Shown: piece after piece, positions 56,936 through 64,000 of the stretch
How positions within the stretch are numbered: position 1 is the first letter of the stretch
Layout of the letters: every line of letters begins with the position of its first letter
DNA from: Primula veris
Lineage: Eukaryota; Streptophyta; Magnoliopsida; Ericales; Primulaceae
Direction of reading: 5' to 3'
Length of the DNA: 64,000 nt
Assembly: GCA_963682055.1 (NCBI GenBank)
Contig: OY821745.1
Location: 18,411,342-18,475,341, forward strand
Translations under genes and position numbers: made by a program
The notes under the pieces: model-generated
The model's database searches: none
What the model was told of the DNA's origin: nothing
What the model saw: only the letters and a program-made list of their open reading frames with translations

Positions 56936-57519
56936 TTCTTTTAAAAAATAAACCTCATAAATGTCAAAAATTTCAAAAGAAAATTTGTTAGGTAGAGTAA
57001 AAAATCATTTGATTTAGAAATATAGTATAAAAATACTAACATGACATTAAATACACTTTCACATTAAAATATTAGTTATTAATTAACATGAATAAATTTT
57101 ATTCATATTTAACATAAATATCGTTTCATTAATTAATAAATTAATTGTATATAAGACTTTTTTTAAGAAACCCACCGAAATGTATGTTATGTATTACTAT
57201 AGCAGAGAGAGTTTAATGTATATCAGAGATAATTGAGAGAAAATGGAGAGAGAGTCTTAAATTGCACTTTTTAAGTTGCAATTTTACCCATTTAAACAGA
57301 TAGTTCAAAAGCGTATATAGTTCAGTCGAAAGTACGTATATTCCTCCTAGATATTTTAATAAGTTGACTGAAATATACGTTTAATTTAGGGGGAATTCTC
57401 TATAAGTAACTCATAGCAACTTATATTCCTTCTAGATATTTTAATAAGTTCACATTACTCATAGGTAGCACTTTTTAATTATTTAGTTTAATAAACATAT
57501 TTTATCTCTCTACAAACCC

Positions 57520-57835
57520 AAAAAAAATAGTTTTAAATTACAACAAAATAAAAAAAAACACAAAAAAAATTATAAGAATAAAAAAATGACAAAAAAATTA
57601 TAAAAAATTATAAAAATTGAAAAAAAATGACAAAAAAAACACCAAAAATCAAAAAAAAAATAAAAAAATTACAAAAAATATAAAAATCACTAAAAATCAT
57701 AAAAAATACAAAAATATTAAAAAATCATAAAAATCGCAAAAATTACAAAAAATTATAAAAAATTGAAAAAATAACAAAAAATAACAAAAAATCACAAACT
57801 TTTTGAAAAATTACAAAAATATATATAATTTTTTT
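57520..57835. repeat. A-rich simple sequence
   Basis: About 310 bp composed mainly of AAAAAATTAYAAAAA variants (interspersed GAC, CAC and TC). Low complexity; no coding potential. Confidence 0.85.
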
Positions 57836-57924
57836 TGTCAATATAACACTTTTTATACCGGATTTTTTTTATATAAAAAATGATTTTTCCATAAAAATGT
57901 GCCTTTTTTTTAATCTAAATGAGC

Positions 57925-58343
57925 TGAAAGTGCATCTAGTTCAGTCGAATGTGCATCTAATTCAGTCGAAAGTACGTATATTTCAGTCAAAAGCGTATAT
58001 AGTTCAATAAAATTGCATATAGTTAGTCAAAAGTGTATAAAATTGAGTCGAAATTATATTCAATTCTGCTAAGAGTAGATCTAGTTCTGTTGAAAGTGCA
58101 TACAATTCAGTCGAAAGTAAATATATTTCAATAAAAGTGAGTATGCATATAGTTCAGCTAAAAGTGCATCTGGTTCAGTTGAAAATATATCTGGTTCAGC
58201 TTAAAGTGCATCTAATTTAATCGAAAGTATATATAGTTAAGTCAAAAGTGCATATAGTCTAGTCGAAAATGAAAATAGTCCAGTCGAAAGTGTATATAGT
58301 TCAGTCGAAAGTACGTATAGTTCAGTCAAAAGTGCATATAGAT
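57925..58343. repeat. 21-bp minisatellite, ~20 degenerate copies
   Basis: Units approximate AGTTCAGTCGAAAGTGCATAT. Period 21 is a multiple of three, so one frame gives a 7-residue repeat (SSVESAY-like), but frequent indels and stops break it. A few more units occur upstream at ~57299-57345. Confidence 0.85.
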
Positions 58344-58639
58344 AGACTTTAATGTGTATGAGATAGATAGAAGTTGGAGAGCGTTAAGTTACACTTTTTA
58401 AGTTGCACTTTTACCCATTTAAACCCGACCCGAATAGAAACTTATTTACAAAAACCCGGTTGTTTTGAACTTGATGAGTATTTTACAAAAAAATACATAT
58501 TTTATGAACTTATTTACAAATAGGTACATATGTCATAAAAAAAAATCGAAAAAAATATTTAAAAATTAAAAACCAAAATTAAAAAAACTAAAATTTTAAA
58601 AACCAAAATTTTAAAAAGTATATTTTTATACAAAAAATA

Positions 58640-58795
58640 TGTGTGATCTTGTTCGATCTTATCTAATTCTGTTCAATCCTATATGTATAATCCTGTTTGA
58701 TCCTGTCTAATACTGTCTAATCTTGTATGTGTAATCTTGTTTAATCATATATATTATCATGTCCAATCATATTTAATCATGTTTGATACTATGTA
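58640..58795. repeat. ~10-bp minisatellite
   Basis: Successive units such as CCTGTCTAAT, ACTGTCTAAT, CTTGTTTAAT, CATGTCCAAT, CATATTTAAT, CATGTTTGAT. Noncoding. Confidence 0.75.
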
Positions 58796-59490
58796 CAATT
58801 TTTTTACTTTTTTTAAATAATTTTTTCACTTTTTTTTTGATTTAATTTTGATTTATTTTGTTATTTTTTATGACATATGTTTCTAATTGTAAATAAGTAT
58901 ATGTATCTAATTGTAAATAAGTACACGTAAATAAATTTTTTGTAATTAACTTGATTGATATGTATTTATTTATAAGTCACTTGTTTTGTTACTACTTTTA
59001 TCAACATTATTACAATAAAAAACAAAGAATGTATGTGAGTGATAACATGAGAGGAGAGCAAAATAACACCGTCCCTCGCCCGAGTCCAAATTTTCTATCC
59101 GTTTTACCTATCCCTTTCATGTCCCGTTACTTATTTTATCTAAAAAAATTGAATTTTTTTGTATAATTACTATAAGACATATATCAATACATCACAATAA
59201 TTATTTTTAAAATAAAATTCACACGCAATTTATTTTGTAATGAATATATAAATTAATGTAAATTAAAAATTAAATGTTAAAAAATTTGTGTAAAACAATA
59301 TATGTTTAAATATTTTAAAATTTAAATAGAATATAATATAAAAGTTTGTAAAATTGAGTAATGGAAATTTAAAAGGTGCAAGTTAAAATAAACCTAGTTA
59401 AAATAAACCTGGCAGGAACAAAAGTGGAAAAAATAAAGGGGCACGGAATGACCCGGTAATAGGGGAATAATATTTGGACCCCGTAGCACA
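58796..59490. other. AT-rich intergenic DNA, promoter side of the MACPF gene
   Basis: No gene is recognised. The final ~100 bp leads into the CT-rich 5' UTR of the next gene. Confidence 0.45.
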
Positions 59491-59497
59491 CACCAGC

Positions 59498-59526
59498 TGC
59501 TCTCTCTCTCTCTCTCTAGGGTTTTT
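59498..59526 (+). promoter_or_regulatory. CT tract and telo-box in the MACPF gene leader
   Basis: A (CT)n run is followed directly by TAGGGTTT (complement AAACCCTA, the plant telo-box) at about 59517-59524, ~190 bp before the ATG. Both are typical of promoters or 5' UTRs of broadly expressed plant genes. Confidence 0.5.
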
Positions 59527-59711
59527 CACTCTTTTCTCTCTGGAAATTACACTCCCAGATCTTGACCCTATATATCTTCTTTGACCCACATCCACTTCTC
59601 AACTTACCTTATTCAATTACACTGTTTTTTTTTATTTTTTATCACTACTAGAGATCTTTAGTTTTTACAATGTGGTAGTTACTATTCTGATTAAATAGTT
59701 AAGTAAAATAT

Positions 59712-62657
59712 ATGATGGCTCTGAAGGTATCGGCAGAAATAGCTGGTAAGATAGCGATACAAGCGATAGGGTGTGGTTACGATATATCGTTAGATCTGCG
59801 CCTTAAATACTGTAAAGGCGAATCAGGTAACCCACATTTAATCGAATTTGACGAGACGGAAGCAAGACAGTTACTGCTTCCAGGTGGCATTCTGATCCCG
59901 AATGTCCCTAAATCGATCAAATGCGATAAAGGTGACAGAATTAGGTTCCAGTCCCACATTTTGTCCTTCCAGCAGGTATTATTCTAGTATCATTTTTTTG
60001 GCTCATCATTTTCCTCTCTTTTTTTTTTCTTGCGAAAATGCTAAATTACTTGCTTTTCCAGTTGGGTAACCAAGCTTTGTGTTTAACATCCAACAAAGCA
60101 TCCAAGTCCAATTAAGCATTATAGGTTGAGTACCAAATTGGTAAATGTTGACAAGGCTTGGTACTATTTCATTTTATTGGCTCATTAATTTCCTTTTTGT
60201 TTTGGGAAAATGCTAAATTGGTACCCAACCTCTCAGCTTTTAGTAATTTTGTCCCCAGCCTACTTGCTTTTCCAATTGGGTACTCAAGCTTTGTGTTTAA
60301 CATCCAATCAAGGCAACCATGTCCTTTTCTTTTTTGATAAAATGCAAAATTTAGTGACGGGACCAGGATTTGAATGTGGGTGGGGCTGAATTGCATGTTT
60401 ATATTTTTTTTTGTAATTATCGGGGTGTTAAAAGGCTATAATCGTTAAATTTTCAGCGAAATATGTGGAAATTTTTTGAAATTTTCTCAATATGGGGTGC
60501 TGTAGCCCTTTTAGCATGTATCTAGTTTAGTTCCTCTATTGGCTAAATTGGTACCCAACCTATCATCTTTTAGTAATTTAGTTCCCTGCATACTTGCTTT
60601 TCCAATTGGGTACTCAAGCTTTGTGTTTCGTTAAGCATTATAGGTTGGGTGGTACTAAATTGGTAAAAAAATTGGTAAGGCTTGGTACTAGTTTGGTCAC
60701 GTGTATTGTAAGTTGGGTACCAAATTAGTAAAAGATGGTACTATAGCAGATTTTATCCTTCCAGTAGGTATTATTCTTTCATTTTTTTTCAGGAAAAAAT
60801 ATGTTTAGTACACTCAACTAACATAAAAGGTATTAAACTATCAACATTAAAGATTTACGTAACACTTTGGTCTATTTTCACAAATCAGATCTTTTGGCAA
60901 AATTGATCTCATAATCATGTCACGTGCCATCACGCGACCAAATTTATTGTATGATACTATATTTTTTATTTATTGTAGGGAAAAAATGAGGCGTAAAAGT
61001 AAAATAACCTTTAATCGTTAATGTTGATAGGTTGGTACCGTTTTTGTTAACGTCAATTGAGTGTACTAAATGTATATTCTTTCATTTTATTGGCTCATCA
61101 ATTTCCTTTTTTTTTTATTGAGAAAATGCTAATTGGTATTTGACCTATTAGCAGCTATTAGTAATTTAGTTCCCAAACTACTTGCTTTTCCTATTGGGTA
61201 CCCACCCGAGCTTTGTGTTTAACATCCAATCCAGGCACCCATGTCCAATTAAGTATTATGGGTTGGTACCAAATTGGTAAAAATTGGTGAGACTTGGTAC
61301 TAGCTTGGTCACGTGTATCGTAAGTTGGGTACGAGATTAGTAAAAAGACGTTAGTATATGGTAATAAATAGTCTTTTTCCAATTAGAAAATAGAGCAATA
61401 ACAAGAACTTGATCGAAGATACTCCCTCTGTTCCCTTTTTACTGTCCATTATTCCATTTTGGAAAGTTTCCAATTGTCCACTTTCCCAAATTAGTAAGTA
61501 ATCTTTTCTGCATTTACATTTTTACCCTTATTCAAACAATTCCGTAATAAGGGTCGACTTGGAAAAACATGCAAAAAGAGGTGTCATAATGCTGTCCCCT
61601 TAAATTGGATGATTATATATCATTTTATTCCATCACCCTTTTTGGCTCATCATTTCCGTTTTTTTATTGTTTACTCTATACAATAATTACGGGATATTTA
61701 TGCTTTTGTACCCTAACATTAATTGTTAGATAGAATGATGACGTGGCAGCGACAGAAATGGCTAAAATACCCCTATATCTAACGGAAAATGATGATGTGG
61801 CAGTAATGACATTATATTTCCATGGCATAAAATAGTGTTGAAGTAGAGGGTACTAAAAAGAATTATTGGTAGTATAGGGTAAGACACTAAACCGAAATTG
61901 GGTGAAAGTAAAGGGTACAAAAATATAAAAGAACCCAATTACTACCCTGTCTTGCAATTATGGTCTTTTCCAAACTTTCTTTTTATTCTTTCCGAATTAG
62001 TGGCCCGACCCGTTCCCAGACTCGTGCATATCAGGAGCTTTAGCACCGGGTTTGCCCTTTTCTGACTTTAAACTAGTATTGATTTACTTAATTTTCTTAT
62101 ACCCCCTTGTTTATTGTGCATTCATCTACAAATACAAAAAACTACTATTTACACATGGATATATTAGTAAAATTGTTGGTATGTTTATCGTTCTAAGTTC
62201 TATCTAGACTTTTGTTAATCTATCTGAAATAAATATAAGACCATCTTTACTGGTACAAGTATTAGTATTTTTTTTTCCGGTTGATATGACTGCAAAGTAG
62301 TACCTAGGAAACGCCATATTTTACACGAAAGACAAAACTTGAATAGACAACTATCATGTTTCTTAAGAGGGCTGAGTCTCTTTTTTGCCATACCTTTTTT
62401 TGTTGTTGTTTCAGATGTCTGAGCAATTTAACCAGGAAATGTCAGTGGCCGGGAAAATTCCTTCAGGCCTTTTTAATACCATGTTTGAATTATCTGGTTG
62501 TTGGCAAAGAGATGCGAGCAATACTAAGACCCTTGCTTTTGATGGGGTGTTTATCACGTTATACACAGTTGCGCTCGAAAAGTCTCAGTTGGTACTTTCT
62601 GATCATGTAAAGAAAGCAGTCCCATCATCATGGGAGCCTCATGCATTGTCAAGGCGA
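59712..62657 (+). CDS. MACPF domain-containing protein (NSL1/CAD1 family), first two exons only
   Basis: Exon 1 is 59712-59975 (88 codons, MMALK...; a second Met at 59715 may be the true start). Exon 2 begins at 62415 (after TTTCAG) with MSEQFNQEMSVAGKIPSG. The two join in phase 0 and match the N-terminus of plant MACPF proteins: IGCGYD..LDLRLKYCKG, then LPGGILIPNVPKSIKCDKG, then AVPSSWEPHALSR. Exon 2 probably ends at ~62657 (TCAAG|GCGAGC, a GC donor), where the family protein continues. The remainder of the protein, including the core of the pore-fold domain, lies beyond the window. Arabidopsis members (CAD1, NSL1) restrain salicylic-acid-dependent cell death and act at membranes. A copia element begins in the following intron, so a truncated gene cannot be excluded. 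Confidence 0.88.
60034..61390. repeat. Dispersed 'ggtacccaacc / cttttccaattgggtac' modules in MACPF intron 1
   Basis: Four copies (about 60034-60175, 60205-60330, 60541-60760, 61126-61345) share TTGCTTTTCCAATTGGGTAC, CAAGCTTTGTGTTTAACATCC and GGTTGGGTACCAAATTGGTA. They are partly truncated or interrupted. A MITE separates copies 3 and 4. Confidence 0.85.
60799..61075. mobile_element. MITE with long inverted termini in MACPF intron 1
   Basis: The left end ATATGTTTAGTACACTCAAC, running on to CTATCAACATTAA, is repeated in inverse orientation at the right (TTAATGTTGATAGG ... GAGTGTACTAAATGTAT). About 50 bp of imperfect TIR on each side, ~277 bp total. No ORF. Target duplication not resolved. Confidence 0.75.
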
Positions 62658-63366
62658 GCTGTTAACTGTTTAAAAATATTTTCATGTTGTTTTGATCATT
62701 CTGAAACTTTCACGTTTTTTTCTCAGTTAACTTGAAATTAGAGTTATTATCAGCTCTCTACTTGATGTGATTAATATGAACCTGAAAAATGCTAGAACAG
62801 ATATTGGACAAGAATGAATCTGTGTCTTTATTAATTTGGTTGCGAATTGTTAGTTATTTGTAATGACCTTGATGATACTTCGTCCCTAAGAGACTTTCCT
62901 TGTGAACTTGTTTGTTAAATTATGTTACTACTATTTAGTTGTCTGCCAGTATTCTTATAGATCTTTCTATTCCACCGTGAGATAAACCGCTCTGTTTTCA
63001 TTGTTTTTGTTCTTTTCCCAGGTGTTACCTAACTTTCTAGCCCCTACTTAACGTACTCTTGTTCTTGCATATGTAAACTTGGAACTCTCCCGTCCTTGAA
63101 TAGATTTTTAATGACCTGCCACTCTTTGATTTAGTTGATTTTTCGAAAGCAAAAAACCGCAATATTTCGTGAAGGAATGTTAATATTCAGTTGTCTGCAT
63201 TAGATAGTTATCATAATTTGGTTAAACTTGGTTTAACTAAAATACACTCTTTTCAGAATTATACTTTACACTGTTAGTGACTCCTGAACATACATTAACC
63301 TAAAACAATGTGCCAACTAAGCCTAACCCCATGTATTGCATACCTATTCAATCAACGTATTATATT
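62658..63366. other. MACPF intron 2 (start)
   Basis: No coding continuation of the MACPF protein (expected motif 'F...YGTHI') is seen in any frame. AT-rich, no element boundaries recognised before the LTR at 63367. Confidence 0.5.
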
Positions 63367-64000
63367 TGTTGGAATATCAGGGAGTTATTATGCAATATTA
63401 CCAATGATATTCAGCAATAATGATGAAGGATATTATGCTATGTTTACTGTTGATTGTATAGCTGTAAACTAGGCAGATATTAGTTAATAGCTGTAAATCA
63501 GGGATTACCCTTAATTAGTTATTTTGTTCCTAGTTTAGACTTATGTAATGCCTATAAGTAGCATTCTCTGTAGCCTCATTGATATATAAAAAACAGAGAA
63601 TTATCTCTTAATAAGTAGCCTCATTGATATATAAAAAACAGAGAGAATTATCTCTTAATAAGTTTTCTCAGTTAATATGCTATCAGAGCTAGCAATATCT
63701 TGCTAACTCTGTCTTTGTTCTTTCCTCTTTCCATTTTTTTTCCTTTTACTTTATCACCATGTCTGAAGAAGAGTCCATTGTTATATAACCAACCTCCTCT
63801 AATGCAACCCAACCAAAAGCGATCAGATCCAACTCTGAATCTCACTCTGTTCAAATTACTACCATCCGCTTGAGTGGTGATAACTTTGTGCGATGGTCTC
63901 AATCGGTTCGCATGTACATCCGAGGGCATGGAAAGATGGGCTACTTAACTGGTGAAAAGAAGGCTCCAGCGGAAATTGACGAGTCCTATGCGACCTGGGA
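63367..64000 (+). mobile_element. 5' end of a Ty1/copia retrotransposon (LTR, primer site, gag start)
   Basis: An LTR of ~304 bp begins TGTTGGAATATCAGGG and ends about 63670 (TTTTCTCA). TATCAGAGC at 63681-63689 is the core of the tRNA-Met primer-binding site. An ATG at 63759 opens a gag frame with the copia signature ITTIRLSGDNFVRWSQSVRM (underlined motif L.G.N...WS) and GKMGYLTGEKKAP, still open at the window edge. An in-frame TAA at codon 10 breaks it unless translation starts elsewhere. The LTR has a tandem duplication (63570-63614 and 63615-63661). The element lies in the sense orientation of the MACPF gene. Confidence 0.88.
63759..64000 (+). pseudogene. Copia gag N-terminus, interrupted
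   Basis: MSEEESIVI then TAA, then an in-frame continuation containing SVQITTIRLSGDNFVRWS and MYIRGHGKMGYLTGEKKAP. The second segment is the start of the copia GAG domain (UBN2/DUF4219-like). One nonsense change is seen; the rest of gag-pol is outside the window. Confidence 0.8.

Larger units (their letters stand above)
57265..58424. repeat. Direct repeats (~33 bp) bracketing a 1.1-kb repeat-rich segment
   Basis: CACTTTTTAAGTTGCA, then ATTTTACCCATTTAAAC occurs at 57265-57297 and again with one difference at 58392-58424. The segment between holds an A-rich block and the 21-bp minisatellite. The arrangement could be an insertion with long flanking repeats or a segmental duplication. Confidence 0.6.

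Noticed and set aside
61420..61500. Stowaway-like terminus in MACPF intron 1
   Set aside because: Left end only (ATACTCCCTCTGTTCCC); no right end seen.

Overview
This is nuclear DNA from a flowering plant, almost certainly a eudicot. The genes are AT-rich, split by many GT-AG introns, and separated by transposon-filled spacers. Their products are plant-specific or plant-type: a SHAGGY-like kinase, a plastid-targeted HSP70, GNOM, delta-COP and a plant MACPF protein. I cannot name the species.

Layout. 1-4200 is a decayed MULE (Mutator-like) transposon region. It holds an unidentified C-terminal ORF tail (possibly plant-mobile-domain-like), telomere-like repeats, repeated 'aaaccgta...tacggttt' palindromes, and a FAR1/MULE transposase fused to an OTU protease domain, broken by one frameshift and two stops. 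6763-14059 (+) is a 12-exon GSK3/SHAGGY-like kinase whose reconstructed reading frame is intact. It is followed by nested hAT-type elements (14749-16244). 17864 to about 24998 (-) is a heavily mutated Ty1/copia retrotransposon with both LTRs, ending about 320 bp before the next gene. 25319-32167 (+) is a 9-exon plastid stromal HSP70. 36020-41022 (-) is the ARF-GEF GNOM, with a 5'-UTR intron of about 2.5 kb. Near 44.7 kb lies a PIF/Harbinger transposase fossil. 46233-54110 (-) is the 11-coding-exon coatomer delta subunit, whose introns carry a hAT MITE, a Stowaway and a 1.35-kb solo LTR. A TRIM lies at 55.3-55.9 kb and minisatellite-rich DNA at 57-58.8 kb. From 59712 to the window end (+) are the first two exons of a MACPF-domain protein, then the start of a copia element in the following intron.

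Functional links. The kinase (brassinosteroid/stress signalling family), the plastid chaperone and the MACPF protein (cell-death/immunity family) are independent housekeeping or signalling genes. GNOM and delta-COP are adjacent, on the same strand, and act in one pathway: GNOM activates ARF1-class GTPases, which recruit the COPI coat that contains delta-COP. I found no operon-like or clearly novel enzymatic system. The most unusual content is the OTU-fused MULE with its palindrome arrays, a set of transposon insertions whose exact target duplications can be read, and two probable GC-AG introns.
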